Positions 25,237-35,700 of a stretch of 55,877 nucleotides of DNA are shown piece by piece; position 1 is the stretch's first letter, and each line of letters starts with the position of its first letter. Both the position numbers and the translations under genes were made by a program. The DNA is from Dorea sp. CAG:317 (GTDB lineage Bacteria; Bacillota; Clostridia; Lachnospirales; Lachnospiraceae): NCBI GenBank assembly GCA_000433535.1, contig FR892673.1:94049-149925 (forward strand), given 5' to 3'. The notes under the pieces were generated by a model. That model did not search any database. It had not been told where the DNA came from and worked only from the letters and a program-made list of their open reading frames with translations.

Positions 25237-27573
25237 ATGGAGAAAGTAACAATGAGCCTTCCAATGGTTGCTCTGAGAGGAATGACAATTCTTCCGGAAA
25301 TGGTCAGACACTTTGATGTAAGCCGTGAAAAATCTCTGGCAGCAATTGATGAGGCGATGGAAGGTGAGCAGATGCTGTTTGTATCTGCCCAGAAGGATGT
25401 GGCGACAGAAGATCCGGGACTTGAGGATGTATATGAGACAGGATGTATCGTCACTGTCCGTCAGATTGTAAAAATGCCAAAGAAAATCAGCCGTGTGCTG
25501 ATTACCGGAGAGAAACGTGCAAAAATCCGATCTCTTGAATTTAAAGAGCCTTATCTTCGTGCGCTGGTAGATGTTGTAGAGGATGTGGATACAGGTGATG
25601 AGGAAAACGGAGGGGAGTCGGCGCCTCTTAATAAAGAGGCAATGCTTCGCGGGCTTCGGGATATCTTTAAAGAATATATGTTAAAGAATCCGAAGATTTC
25701 CAAAGAATTTGCAGGACAGATTGATGAGATCAATGATTTAAAGAAGCTGGTTGATACAGTCGGAGCGAATCTTCCGTTGGCTTACACAGAATATCAGGAA
25801 CTGTTAGAAGAGACTCATGTTATGCGTCGATATGACAAGCTTGCCTATAAAGTTGTCAATGAGATACAAGTGCAGAACATAAAAGAAGAACTTCAGGAGA
25901 AAATAAGAGAACGTGTAGATAAAAATCAGCGGGATTATATCCTGAGAGAAGAAATGAAGCTGATCCGAGAAGAGCTTGGGGATGACAATACCTTATCTGA
26001 TGCGGATGAGTTCAAGCAGGCATGCGATGCGCTGAAAGCACCTAAAGAAGTGAAAGAAAAGATTGAAAAAGAAATCAAACGCTTCAAAAATTCTATGGGA
26101 AATCCTGCGGAATCGGGTGTGACACGTACCTATATTGAAACAATGCTGGAAATGCCTTGGGATAAAGTGTGTAAAGATCATAAAGATATTGCATATGCCG
26201 AACAAGTATTGAATGAAGATCACTACGGACTTGAGAAGGTAAAGGAGCGTGTGCTTGAATTTTTAGCGGTACGTGCGCTTACGAAAAAAGGAAATGCACC
26301 GATTCTCTGTCTTGTGGGACCTCCGGGAACAGGAAAGACTTCCATTGCAAAATCACTTGCAAGAGCGTTGAAGAAACCATATGTGAGAATTTCTCTCGGT
26401 GGAGTCAGAGATGAAGCAGAAATACGCGGACATAGAAAAACCTATGTCGGAGCAATGCCGGGAAGAATCGCTACAGCACTACGTACTGCAGGCGTAAAAA
26501 ATCCGCTGCTTCTGTTAGATGAGATTGATAAAGTCAGCAATGATTACAAAGGGGATACTTTTTCAGCGTTGTTGGAAGTATTAGACAGTGAGCAAAATAA
26601 AAAGTTCCGGGATCATTATCTGGAAGTGCCTCTGGATCTCTCAGGAGTTTTGTTTGTTACAACGGCAAACACACTTCAGACAATTCCGCGTCCGCTTCTT
26701 GACCGTATGGAAGTGATCGAGATCAACAGTTATACAGAAAATGAAAAGCTTCATATTGCTACAGAACATCTGATTCCGAAGCAGCTTGAAAAGCATGGAT
26801 TGAAGTCCGAGCAGCTGACGATCAGCAAGAAAGCAATCTGGAAGATTGCACGTAATTATACGAAGGAAGCCGGGGTTCGCCAATTAGAGCGAAAGATTGG
26901 AGATATTTGCAGGAAATCTGCAAGAGAAATTTTGGAAGAGAAGAAAAAGACCATTCATGTGACAGAGCGCAATCTTCATCTGTATCTTGGGAAAGAGCTG
27001 TATATTTATCAGATGAAGAACGAACAGGATGAAGTCGGTATTGTGCGCGGACTTGCATGGACAAGTGTGGGTGGTGACACCTTAGAAATAGAAGTCAATG
27101 TAATGCCGGGGGAAGGCGAGATTCTGCTGACCGGTCAGCTTGGAGATGTGATGAAGGAGTCTGCGAGAACCGGAATCAGTTACATCCGTTCCGTCAGCAA
27201 AGAGTATGGAATTGATGAGAAGTTTTTCAAAGAGCATGATATCCATATTCATATTCCGGAAGGAGCAACACCAAAAGACGGACCGTCTGCGGGTATTACA
27301 ATGGCAACTGCTATGTTATCTGCTATTACGGAGAAAAAAGTCAGGGCGGATATTGCAATGACGGGTGAGATAACGCTCAGAGGAAGAGTGCTGCCGATCG
27401 GCGGTCTGAAAGAAAAACTGTTGGCCGCTAAAAATGCCGGAATTAAAACAGTGCTCGTACCAAAAGAAAATGAGACAGATGTGGAAGAAATTTCAGCAGA
27501 GATCACAAAAGGTCTGGAGATACTGCCTGTATCGCATATGAGCGAGGTTTTGAAGCATGCTTTGATTTTCTAA
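25237..27573 (+). CDS. lon: ATP-dependent protease Lon (LonA)
   Basis: Soluble hexameric AAA+ serine protease for misfolded and regulatory proteins. The 778 residues match LonA. The N-terminal substrate-binding domain (from LPMVALRGMTILPEM) is followed by a coiled linker, AAA+ module with Walker A GPPGTGKTS and Walker B LLLLDEIDKV, and the C-terminal protease domain. That domain has the catalytic Ser in PKDGPSAGITMA and Lys in GGLKEKLLAAKNAG. The ATG follows CAGGAGA. Upstream is a hairpin that may limit expression. ysxC lies about 95 bases downstream, the same lon-ysxC order as in Bacillus. Confidence 0.98.
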   Translation: MEKVTMSLPMVALRGMTILPEMVRHFDVSREKSLAAIDEAMEGEQMLFVSAQKDVATEDPGLEDVYETGCIVTVRQIVKMPKKISRVLITGEKRAKIRSLEFKEPYLRALVDVVEDVDTGDEENGGESAPLNKEAMLRGLRDIFKEYMLKNPKISKEFAGQIDEINDLKKLVDTVGANLPLAYTEYQELLEETHVMRRYDKLAYKVVNEIQVQNIKEELQEKIRERVDKNQRDYILREEMKLIREELGDDNTLSDADEFKQACDALKAPKEVKEKIEKEIKRFKNSMGNPAESGVTRTYIETMLEMPWDKVCKDHKDIAYAEQVLNEDHYGLEKVKERVLEFLAVRALTKKGNAPILCLVGPPGTGKTSIAKSLARALKKPYVRISLGGVRDEAEIRGHRKTYVGAMPGRIATALRTAGVKNPLLLLDEIDKVSNDYKGDTFSALLEVLDSEQNKKFRDHYLEVPLDLSGVLFVTTANTLQTIPRPLLDRMEVIEINSYTENEKLHIATEHLIPKQLEKHGLKSEQLTISKKAIWKIARNYTKEAGVRQLERKIGDICRKSAREILEEKKKTIHVTERNLHLYLGKELYIYQMKNEQDEVGIVRGLAWTSVGGDTLEIEVNVMPGEGEILLTGQLGDVMKESARTGISYIRSVSKEYGIDEKFFKEHDIHIHIPEGATPKDGPSAGITMATAMLSAITEKKVRADIAMTGEITLRGRVLPIGGLKEKLLAAKNAGIKTVLVPKENETDVEEISAEITKGLEILPVSHMSEVLKHALIF

Positions 27574-27667
27574 AGAATGTATAGACTTTCTTAAGAAATG
27601 CCGAAGATGCTTCGCAGAATGATAGAGATATGTTAAAGTATAGATAGAAACAGCAGGGAGGAAAGAT

Positions 27668-28273
27668 ATGATCATACGTAGTTTAAATTTGGAGACGGTC
27701 TGCGGAATCACCAGTAAGCTTCCGGACAATCAGCTTCCGGAGATTGCATTTGCAGGGAAGTCCAATGTAGGAAAATCTTCACTGATCAATGCGCTTATGA
27801 ACCGAAAATCTTATGCAAGAACATCTGCAACTCCGGGAAAGACGCAGACCATTAATTTTTATAATATAAACGAAGAGATGTATCTGGTAGATCTGCCGGG
27901 GTATGGTTATGCCAAAGTCTCAGAGCAGGAAAAAATAAAATGGGGACAATTGATTGAACGTTATCTTCACGGCTCCAAACAGCTGAAAGCAGTTTTCCTG
28001 CTTATTGATATCAGACATGCTCCGTCAGCCAACGATAAAATGATGTATCACTGGATTGTGGAAATGGGATTTCACCCGATCATTATCGCCACAAAACTTG
28101 ATAAGATCAAGAGAAGTCAGATACAAAAGCAGATTAAAATTGTAAAGCAGGGATTGGATTTAGTGCCGGGAACTATGGTCATTCCATTTTCAGCAGAAAC
28201 AAAACAAGGCAGAGACGAAATCTGGGAACTGGTAGAGAATGAATTCCTGACAGAAAGTGAGATGGAAGAGTAG
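27668..28273 (+). CDS. ysxC: Ribosome biogenesis GTPase YsxC/EngB
   Basis: Essential GTPase for late 50S subunit assembly. The 201 residues have G1 GKSNVGKSS (30-38), the G2 Thr region (RTSATPGKTQT), G3 DLPGYGYAKV, G4 TKLDK and G5 (FSAETKQG). The ATG follows CAGGGAGGAAAG. The stop codon TAG shares its G with the GTG start of the downstream permease gene, so the two are translationally coupled. Confidence 0.97.
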   Translation: MIIRSLNLETVCGITSKLPDNQLPEIAFAGKSNVGKSSLINALMNRKSYARTSATPGKTQTINFYNINEEMYLVDLPGYGYAKVSEQEKIKWGQLIERYLHGSKQLKAVFLLIDIRHAPSANDKMMYHWIVEMGFHPIIIATKLDKIKRSQIQKQIKIVKQGLDLVPGTMVIPFSAETKQGRDEIWELVENEFLTESEMEE

Positions 28274-29412
28274 TGAAAGATACGTGTTTAAATGACAACC
28301 GGCCTTTCTGGAAAATTGCGGTCAGTCTGGCGCTCAGCCTTATTGGTACAATTTTGTTTATTTATTTTGGATATATGTTTTTAGGCTTTTTTATGCCATT
28401 CGTAATCGGCTGGTTCATTTCCTATGTCGCAAGTCCGATCGTTAAGTGGCTGGAAAGAAGGCTTAAAATTGTTAAAAAACTTGGATCGGCAATGATTATT
28501 ATCCTTGTCCTGGCAGGCGTTATCCTTCTGGTATATTTTGTCGGAAGCAGAATCTGGCGAGAGTGTATGGCACTTATACAGAATCTTCCGGATCTGTATG
28601 AAGAACTGGAAACGGGACTTCGCCAGATCGGAGATAATTTGAATGTAGTTTTTGAACGTTTGCCGGAAGCCGTGCAGAATGCATGGTATCAGATGATTGA
28701 TAATCTGGATCAGGCTATGGGAGCGCTCATGCAGCAAATCAGTGAGCCTACAGTTACAGCGGCAAGTAATTTTGTCAAGCGGATTCCATCTATTCTGATT
28801 GGATTTATCGTGACGATCATTTCTGCCTATTTCTTTATTGCAGAGAGAGAGATGGTGATCGAGTGGGCAAAAAAAGTATCGCCCGATCCAATCGTAAGAC
28901 GAATGAGTATGGTAATGGCGAATTTAAAATATGCGGTCGGCGGATATTTTAAAGCGCAGTTTAAGATCATGCTTGTAATCTTTGTAATTTTGTTGGCAGG
29001 ATTTTCATTGATTGGAATTCATTTTTCAATTTTGCTTGCGATAGGGATAGCATTTCTTGATTTTCTGCCGTTTTTCGGAACAGGAACGGCGTTGATACCA
29101 TGGGCTGTATATAAGTTTATGGTTGGTGATTACCGTATGGTAGTTGCTTTGGTAATCATTTATGTAGTGTCTCAGCTTGTTCGTCAGTTGATTCAGCCGA
29201 AACTGGTCGGAGACAGCATCGGACTGAACCCATTGTTTACGCTGGTGCTTATTTATATAGGTTATAAGATCGGCAGTGTTCTCGGTATGATTTTCGCAGT
29301 GCCTGTCGGAATGATTGTACTGAACCTGTATAAAGCAGGAGCGTTTGATTATATTTTGGATGACGTAATGCTGCTGACAAAAAGAATTATGGATCTTCGG
29401 GAACCGGAGTAG
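28273..29412 (+). CDS. AI-2E family (PerM/UPF0118) transporter
   Basis: Polytopic membrane protein of 379 residues in the AI-2 exporter/PerM family. Members have been linked to efflux of autoinducer-2, to ion/H+ antiport and to other substrates, so the cargo is open. Hydrophobic segments lie at about 13-33, 35-53 and 72-95, with a long soluble stretch to about 165. Further segments follow at about 170-190, 233-270, 272-300 and 305-365. The late motif LVRQLIQPKLVGDSIGLNP is typical. The start is GTG overlapping the ysxC stop by one base. Confidence 0.9.
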   Translation: MKDTCLNDNRPFWKIAVSLALSLIGTILFIYFGYMFLGFFMPFVIGWFISYVASPIVKWLERRLKIVKKLGSAMIIILVLAGVILLVYFVGSRIWRECMALIQNLPDLYEELETGLRQIGDNLNVVFERLPEAVQNAWYQMIDNLDQAMGALMQQISEPTVTAASNFVKRIPSILIGFIVTIISAYFFIAEREMVIEWAKKVSPDPIVRRMSMVMANLKYAVGGYFKAQFKIMLVIFVILLAGFSLIGIHFSILLAIGIAFLDFLPFFGTGTALIPWAVYKFMVGDYRMVVALVIIYVVSQLVRQLIQPKLVGDSIGLNPLFTLVLIYIGYKIGSVLGMIFAVPVGMIVLNLYKAGAFDYILDDVMLLTKRIMDLREPE

Positions 29413-29443
29413 TCATGGTTAAAACAAAAGGAGGAATTGTGCT

Positions 29444-29758
29444 ATGGGATTATTTGATCTGTTTCAAGAAAATATAGGCATTGAAGAGGGACTAGAGAAA
29501 ATGAAGGAAGTTGAAGGTGCGGTGCTGTTGGATGTCCGTTCAGAAGAAGAATATCAGGAGGGACATCTGGAAGGGAGCATTAACCTTCCGATCAATCGGC
29601 TTCCAACGATTTCTATTGATAAAAGTGTACCGATCTTTATTTATTGTCTGAGTGGTGCAAGAGCAAGAAGAGCAGAAGCATTTCTTAGAAAATCAGGATA
29701 TGAAGCAGTTAATATCGGCGGTATCAACGGCTATCAGGGGAAATTAGTAAGATCATAA
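29444..29758 (+). CDS. Single-domain rhodanese-like protein
   Basis: Small cytosolic sulfurtransferase-fold protein, 104 residues. The substrate-loop Cys is present in IYCLSGARARRAEAFL, preceded by LLDVRSEEEYQEGHLEGSINLP, the family's start-of-domain pattern. The fold is complete as one domain. The sulfur donor and acceptor are unknown. The ATG follows AAAGGAGG. It is followed by a very stable terminator-like stem that extends into the next gene. Confidence 0.93.
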   Translation: MGLFDLFQENIGIEEGLEKMKEVEGAVLLDVRSEEEYQEGHLEGSINLPINRLPTISIDKSVPIFIYCLSGARARRAEAFLRKSGYEAVNIGGINGYQGKLVRS

Positions 29759-29768
29759 CAGTGGACAG

Positions 29769-29833
29769 ATTCCATTCATATATTATCTTTAGAAGAAAGC
29801 TTTCAGGGATATTTATATGAATGGAATTTTTTT
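29769..29833 (+). terminator. 14-bp terminator-like stem that contains the ZIP start codon
   Basis: ATTCCATTCATATA (29769-29782) pairs perfectly with TATATGAATGGAAT (29814-29827), followed by TTTTTT. The ATG of the ZIP gene (29817-29819) is inside the 3' arm and its AGGGA ribosome site is in the loop. A second palindrome, GAAAGCTTTC (29795-29804), is also in the loop. Confidence 0.75.
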
Positions 29834-30608
29834 GGCATTATTGGGGACCTTGGCAACATTTTTGGTGACAGTATTAGGGTCGGCAGTGATTTTTTTCGTG
29901 AGAAATGAAGTGAGTGATAATTTACAATGTGGTTTCCTTGGATTTGCCGGAGGGGTAATGGTAGCGGCTTCCGTTTGGTCACTGATTCTTCCGGGAATTG
30001 ATTTTGCAGAAGAAAACGGCCAAATCGGATGGCTTGTCATGACGGTTGGCTTTCTGTCAGGTGTTCTTGTTTTGTTTGCGGCTGATGGATGCCTTAATCG
30101 GTATTGGAAGAAGACGAAAGAAAAGGACGCTCACCCGCAACTAAAAAAAAGTGCATCGTTATTGATCCTTGCGATTACAGTGCATAATATTCCGGAAGGA
30201 ATGTCGGTGGGGCTGGCATTTTCACTGGCAGCGCAATATCCACAAAATGAAGCCTTATTTTCCGGTGCTGTTGCATTGGCAGTGGGAATTGCAATCCAGA
30301 ACTTTCCGGAAGGAACCGCAGTGGCGCTTCCTCTTGTGAAAGAAGGGATGAGTCAGAAGAAAGCATTTCTGATTGCTGGAATGACAGCAGCAGTAGAGCC
30401 GGTATTCGGTGTTCTGGCTGCGGTATTTGCAACGATTGTCCGTTCTTCCATGGCAGGTTTTCTGGCATTTGCAGCAGGTACGATGATCTATGTAGTTGTA
30501 GAGGAACTGATCCCGCAGGCGCATATGGGAGAAAAAGGAAAAATGGGAACGCTTGGATTTGTTGCAGGTTTTCTTGTAATGATGATTTTGGACGTAGCTC
30601 TTGGATAA
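29817..30608 (+). CDS. ZIP family divalent metal transporter
   Basis: Inner-membrane metal importer, probably for zinc or another divalent cation. The 263 residues have eight likely membrane segments. The paired metal-binding helices carry HNIPEGMSVGLAFS (TM4) and QNFPEGTAVALPL (TM5), with the usual HxxPEG and a variant NxxPEG. A histidine-poor loop (KKTKEKDAHPQLKKSAS) separates TM3 and TM4. The ATG at 29817 lies within the descending arm of the upstream hairpin, so initiation on a folded transcript would be hindered. The ribosome site AGGGA is 8 bases upstream in the loop. The specific metal cannot be named. Confidence 0.92.
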   Translation: MNGIFLALLGTLATFLVTVLGSAVIFFVRNEVSDNLQCGFLGFAGGVMVAASVWSLILPGIDFAEENGQIGWLVMTVGFLSGVLVLFAADGCLNRYWKKTKEKDAHPQLKKSASLLILAITVHNIPEGMSVGLAFSLAAQYPQNEALFSGAVALAVGIAIQNFPEGTAVALPLVKEGMSQKKAFLIAGMTAAVEPVFGVLAAVFATIVRSSMAGFLAFAAGTMIYVVVEELIPQAHMGEKGKMGTLGFVAGFLVMMILDVALG

Positions 30609-30621
30609 CGTTTCTCTGACT

Positions 30622-30649
30622 TTGAAAACGAAAAGAAATCATGTATAAT
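30622..30649 (+). promoter_or_regulatory. Promoter of the Wadjet jetABCD operon
   Basis: TTGAAA, 16 bases, TATAAT. The start point would be near 30656, downstream of the first in-frame ATG (30641), which supports the TTG at 30683 as the jetA start codon. Confidence 0.75.
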
Positions 30650-30682
30650 AGAAACAGATTTTACAGGAAAGGACTAAGAACG

Positions 30683-32080
30683 TTGAGTTTAATCGATAAA
30701 ATTCCAACAGAGTTTTACAAACTTTTCGCAAGTAAATACAGAACATACTATCAGAAATTTTTACTGGCAATCTATGAAGAAACGAGCAGATCTTATTCTC
30801 TTTTAGGACTGACAGAAGAAGAGTGTAAGGCTGTGATGAATGAACATATAGCGGATCTTACACTGGAGTGGAGCGAGGAGCAGTCAGACGAAGAGGGGGA
30901 GTTCCTTACAAGAGCCAATATGGCATCGATTTGTCTGAAAAATCTGGAAAGCTGGGGATGGCTTAGGCGAGATTATGATGAGACATTGAATCAATATGTC
31001 GTTTCATTTCCGGAATACAGTCAGATGTATGTAGAGCTGTTTCAGAAATTGTTCAGTGAAGAGGGAAGCAAAGAGCGAGAGAGCGTGCTTGCAGTTTACA
31101 GCCATCTATATACATACAGCTCAGATACGGAGAAAAATAATGAAATTCTGAAAAGCGCACTTCATACTTCCCAGTCTCTTGTGCAAATGCTTGCAAATAT
31201 GCAGGAGGGGATGCGCGGGTATTTTGATGAACTGTCCAGACAGAAGAGTTTTCTCGGTATTCAGGAAGTGCTTGTAAAAGAGATCAATAACAGTGACAGC
31301 AAGAAGTATGCCATACTTACAACGACAGATAGCTTTTATCGGTATAAGGAAGCAGTTAAGGAGTTGATCGATAAAAATCTGAGTGAGAATGAGATAAGGC
31401 GGCAGGAGTTTGAAGAAAAAAGTGTGGAGCTTGAAAAAGATACGCCGGCTTATTATAGAAATGAGCGTGCGATCAAGCTCTGTGAAGAAGCAATGGATAT
31501 CATTTGCCGCATTGAACGGGAATTTGATGCGATTGAGCGCAGATACAATAAACTGATTGAACAGAAAACGGTATTTGCCAGCCGTGCAGCAGCCAGAATC
31601 CGCTATATTCTCATGGAAGGTGCGGCAGAACAAGACAGAACGGTTGAATTTGTTAATCTTTTAAATCAAAGTAGTCATCAAGAGGAAATCTTGCAGAAAC
31701 TTGCGTCCGGTATGCGTATGACAGAACGATACAAAGCGGTGACAGACAGGAGCCTGTATCGGCGGAAGAATACCGAGAAGGAACGATTTATTCCGCAGGC
31801 GGTAAGTACCAAAGAAGAGGCGCAGGAAAATCTGGAAGGATTCGTGCTAAAACCTCTGTACACCAAAAAAGAAATCAGGGCATTCCGCAGAAAAAATGAG
31901 CATGATGGAGAATTTCTTGTGACAAAAGATACCGTTCAAACTATGGAAGATTTGGAAAAGCTGTTTTTTGTCTGGCAGGAAGCTACAGAACTTGCAGAGA
32001 GTGATGCAGTTGTGGAAGTACAGGAAGAACTTCAGACGAAGGGCTTCCGCTATTCGGGACTTAGAATAAAGGAGAAGTAA
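30683..32080 (+). CDS. jetA: Wadjet defence protein JetA (kleisin/MukF-like)
   Basis: Predicted kleisin subunit of the Wadjet SMC-type complex, which extrudes DNA loops and has small circular plasmids cut. The 465 residues, read from TTG 30683 (10 bases after AGGAAAGG), form an N-terminal winged-helix-like region (SLIDKIPTEFYKLFASKYR to about 120) and a mostly helical, charged middle. A C-terminal part follows with short strands. An in-frame ATG at 30641 would lie in the promoter -10 and is rejected. Identification rests on position as the first of four genes in jetABCD order, size and resemblance to the JetA family I recall. I cannot assign the Wadjet subtype. Confidence 0.85.
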   Translation: MSLIDKIPTEFYKLFASKYRTYYQKFLLAIYEETSRSYSLLGLTEEECKAVMNEHIADLTLEWSEEQSDEEGEFLTRANMASICLKNLESWGWLRRDYDETLNQYVVSFPEYSQMYVELFQKLFSEEGSKERESVLAVYSHLYTYSSDTEKNNEILKSALHTSQSLVQMLANMQEGMRGYFDELSRQKSFLGIQEVLVKEINNSDSKKYAILTTTDSFYRYKEAVKELIDKNLSENEIRRQEFEEKSVELEKDTPAYYRNERAIKLCEEAMDIICRIEREFDAIERRYNKLIEQKTVFASRAAARIRYILMEGAAEQDRTVEFVNLLNQSSHQEEILQKLASGMRMTERYKAVTDRSLYRRKNTEKERFIPQAVSTKEEAQENLEGFVLKPLYTKKEIRAFRRKNEHDGEFLVTKDTVQTMEDLEKLFFVWQEATELAESDAVVEVQEELQTKGFRYSGLRIKEK

Positions 32081-32719
32081 ATGTTTGAATATATGGAAGA
32101 ATTATCGGTGACAGAAACAGAGAATCTGAGAAAGACCATTTCGAATTTATTTCGTCAGACCTGTATTTTGCAGGTAAAATACGATCCGGTCACGTTGACA
32201 CCGAGGGATAATCTATACTATGAAATGTGCGTAAGACATAAGAAATTTATCGAGGACTATCTGGAGGTACTTGGCTGTGAACTTCTTCATGATCCACAGG
32301 AACATATTTTCCGGCTTGCAGGAGACGGGGTGGAGATTGAGAAATTCAGCCTGACGACAACAATTATTATCCTGCTGATCAAAATGATCTACCGGGATAA
32401 GATTCTGGGAGAAGGGCTGGAGGCTACCGTCACTACACTGGAAGAAATCCGTGAATACGGGAAAAATACAAATTTACTGAATTGGAAACTGAAGGTGACG
32501 GAGTGGCAGGAAGCACTTTATCTGTTGAGTAAGCATCAGATGATTGAGGTGCCGGGAGCAGTTCGCGATGTAGAGGATCAGACACCGATCTATATTTACA
32601 GCACTGTGAATCTGTACTTAAGTTCATCCAATATCAATGAACTGCTTGAAGAATATAGAGAGGAGATCGCAGAAGATGAAGCAATCGAAGAAAATCTTTA
32701 CGAAAATGCTGCTGAATAA
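32081..32719 (+). CDS. jetB: Wadjet defence protein JetB (MukE/kite-like)
   Basis: Predicted small winged-helix (kite) partner of the JetA kleisin, 212 residues. The protein is acidic and helical, with a hydrophobic strand-helix LTTTIIILLIKMIYRDK near residue 90. A wHTH-like segment follows (ALYLLSKHQMIEVPG, then IYIYSTVNLYL), and the tail is very acidic. The ATG begins directly after the jetA stop and follows AAAGGAGAAG. The last 44 bases overlap the start of jetC. It has no stand-alone hallmark motif; the call relies on gene order and size. Confidence 0.82.
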   Translation: MFEYMEELSVTETENLRKTISNLFRQTCILQVKYDPVTLTPRDNLYYEMCVRHKKFIEDYLEVLGCELLHDPQEHIFRLAGDGVEIEKFSLTTTIIILLIKMIYRDKILGEGLEATVTTLEEIREYGKNTNLLNWKLKVTEWQEALYLLSKHQMIEVPGAVRDVEDQTPIYIYSTVNLYLSSSNINELLEEYREEIAEDEAIEENLYENAAE

Positions 32720-35700
32720 CTGGGGTGGGATCAGTCATAAAGAGCTTTCCTTTCATGAGCATGTGAATCTGTTCAGCGGGAAGAGCGGCTCCGGGAAATC
32801 AACAGTCATGGATGCGATCCAGGTGATTTTATACGGAAGCGTGGCATCTACCTTTTTGAATAAGGCAGCAGACGATGCGAAAAACAGAAGAAGTGTTCTT
32901 AGTTATTTAAGAGGGGAACAAAAAGACGGAACTGCAAACCGTGAGGGGACAGATTTTTGTTCGCAGATCGTATTGGAAGTGGAAGATACGGCAACGAATA
33001 TTGTTACCTGTATTGGAGCAATTTTTGAAGTTGGGAAAAATGATTTAAATCTGAAGCGTTATTTCTTTTTCAGCCATTCGGGAAGAATCCCTGAAGATGG
33101 ATATATTTCGGAAAATGGAAGTCCTTATACGATTTCCAGATTGAAGAAGCTGGTAGAACAAAGGAAGGTGTCGGAAGACAATCGGGGGAGAGGAGAAGTA
33201 AATCGTCTGTATCCTTCGAAAGAAGCTTATTTAAACACACTATATGATGTGGTACTTGGCTATATTGAACTGGGACGATTTATGACGATGGAAAAAAGTG
33301 CGATTGCACTTCGCATGACCAACGGAACCGGTCAGTTTATCCGTGATTATATGTTTCCGAAGAGTAAAGAAGGAACAGTTTCGGTTATCAGCGAGCAACT
33401 GGGTGCATACCGCGAGATCAAAGAGAGGGTCGAAGATCTGGAAAAGCGGATTGGGATGCTGGAAGAAATAAATGGTCACAATCTGAAGCTGGTACAGCTG
33501 AAAACAGATGAAGTCCGTACACAATCTATTTTGAAGGTAATTGCCATAGAAGGATTAAAGATTCAGCTGGAATCTAAAAAGGGAGATTTAGAGTCCGCCA
33601 TAGAGGCTGCCAAGCGTTCAGAAGAAAAGTACCGGTCCTTAGAAACACAGAAGAATCAGTGTGCAGCTGATAAATTACAAGTAGAATCACAGCTGCTTGC
33701 AAGTGATTACGGACAGAAGGAGAAGCAGTTAAAAGAACTCCGCAATACGATTCGGATTTTAGCAGAATATTCTAAGCAGTGGAGAAGTGTGCTTCATGGA
33801 TTGAAGAAGTGGGAAGAAAATGAAGAGGTGAATAATTATTTATCGAATCCGGCGCTTCAGACAATGGAAGAGATGGAAACAGGAGACTTCACCGATGACC
33901 TTCTCGGAAGACTTCGAAAGTATTTGAAAGACACATTGGAAAATGTGGAAGAAGAAATCAGAGACTTAGAAGAAAACATCCGCAAAACGAGAAAAGAACT
34001 AAAAGAGAAAAAAGAAATTGTGGATGATCTGAAAAATGACAGGAAGCCATATAGCAAGGAATTGAAAAAAGCAAGGGCAAGACTGCAAAGCGAGCTTCGT
34101 GATCGATATGGACATCCGGTTCCGGTGGCAGTTTTTGCAGATTTATTCGATATTACGGATGAAAAATGGAAAGATGCCATAGAGGGACGTCTCGGGAAAA
34201 TCAAATATAGCCTTGTGACTCCGCCGGAATACGCGTTAGAGGCGGCTAAGATTTTCCGGAAAATGGCAGGAAAAGAGTTCGAAGAATTTAATCTGATCAA
34301 CACCGCGGCAATCAAGCGAGATGAACCGAAGGCGAAGGAACATACCTTATATGAGGCAGTAGAAACAAAAGAAAGTTACGTCGATCTCTGCCTGAGACAG
34401 TATCTTGGAAGAATTGTAAAATGTGAGACCATTGAAGAACTTCATGAGGTAAGAGAAGGGGTGACACCGGACTGTTATTCTTACAGTAATTATATGTTCC
34501 GGCATCTGCGAGAGAAAGATTACAGACTTTATGCATGTATCGGTACAAAAGTATCCAAAGCGAAACTTCAGGAACTGGAGGATGAAGTCTACCGACTGGA
34601 AAACAGCCTGCTTGCAGATGAGCAGATGCAAAGCAGTTTAGCTGAAGCAAGAACTTATGAGCAGTTGCAGAATTACAGTACAGAACAGCTTGTACATATG
34701 TCAAATGCAGCAGAGGAATTAGAGGAATATTATAGAAAAGAAGATGCTCTTATTCGGGAAATGAAAGAGCTTGATGAAGGGACTCTGATTCCGCAGCTAA
34801 AAGAAAAGAAGAAGCAATTAGAAGAGACAATGAGTCTGCTTGAAAAAGAAGCAAAAGAGACGGATGCCGAACGTCTGGCGCGGATCAAGGTACAGGCGAA
34901 TGTGGAAACTGAGTTGAAAAATATAAGTGAGAAACTGGAAACGGAATTAGAAGGTTATGTTCCGAATGAGAGCATCGAGCAGGAAGTGCTCCGGGAATTA
35001 GAGTCCAATCCAGAGCATACATACCGCAGACAGAAGCTAAAAGAATTAGAAAAGCTCCGTCAGGAGATTGAAGCAGAAGCAGATGGACGAGCAGAGGCAA
35101 GAAATCATTTCAATAAAGAATATCCGGCGTATGGTTTTACAGGTGTAGAACATGGAAATGAAGTATACGATAAGGTGTTGGAACAGTGCAGAAAAGATTT
35201 TGAACCGAAGTATAAGGAAGAATTTGAACAGCAGTACCGATTGGTATATCATACCCTTCGCGAAAATGTAATTGCAACGATCCACGGAGAGATCAAAGCA
35301 GCTTTTCGCCATAAGAGAGAAATCAACCGGATGCTCGCTAAAATCCGCTTCTCCGACAGCATTTACCAGATTGATATTCTTCCGGCTGAAAATGAAAACC
35401 GGCAGTTTTATGAAATGCTGATGGCGCCGGAACTTGACAGCAAAGTATTGGATAATCACGGGTTTGAAGGTCAGTTAAGTCTCGGTGAAGATGAATTTTA
35501 TCAAAAATATGAAGCGCAGATTTTAAGACTTACTGAAAAGTTCATGCCGCCAAGAGACGAAGACGGCGGGAAACGGGCGCTTCACAAAGAAGAGATGGAG
35601 CGATACGCAGATTACCGGAACTACCTTACTTTCAGTATGTATGAGCAAGTGAAGGATGAAGATGGAAATATCCGAAAAAATGCAGTGGATGAAATGGCGG

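Noticed and set aside
30641..30682. ATG at 30641 as the jetA start
   Set aside because: It lies across the -10 of the promoter and upstream of the likely transcript start; TTG 30683 has AGGAAAGG before it.
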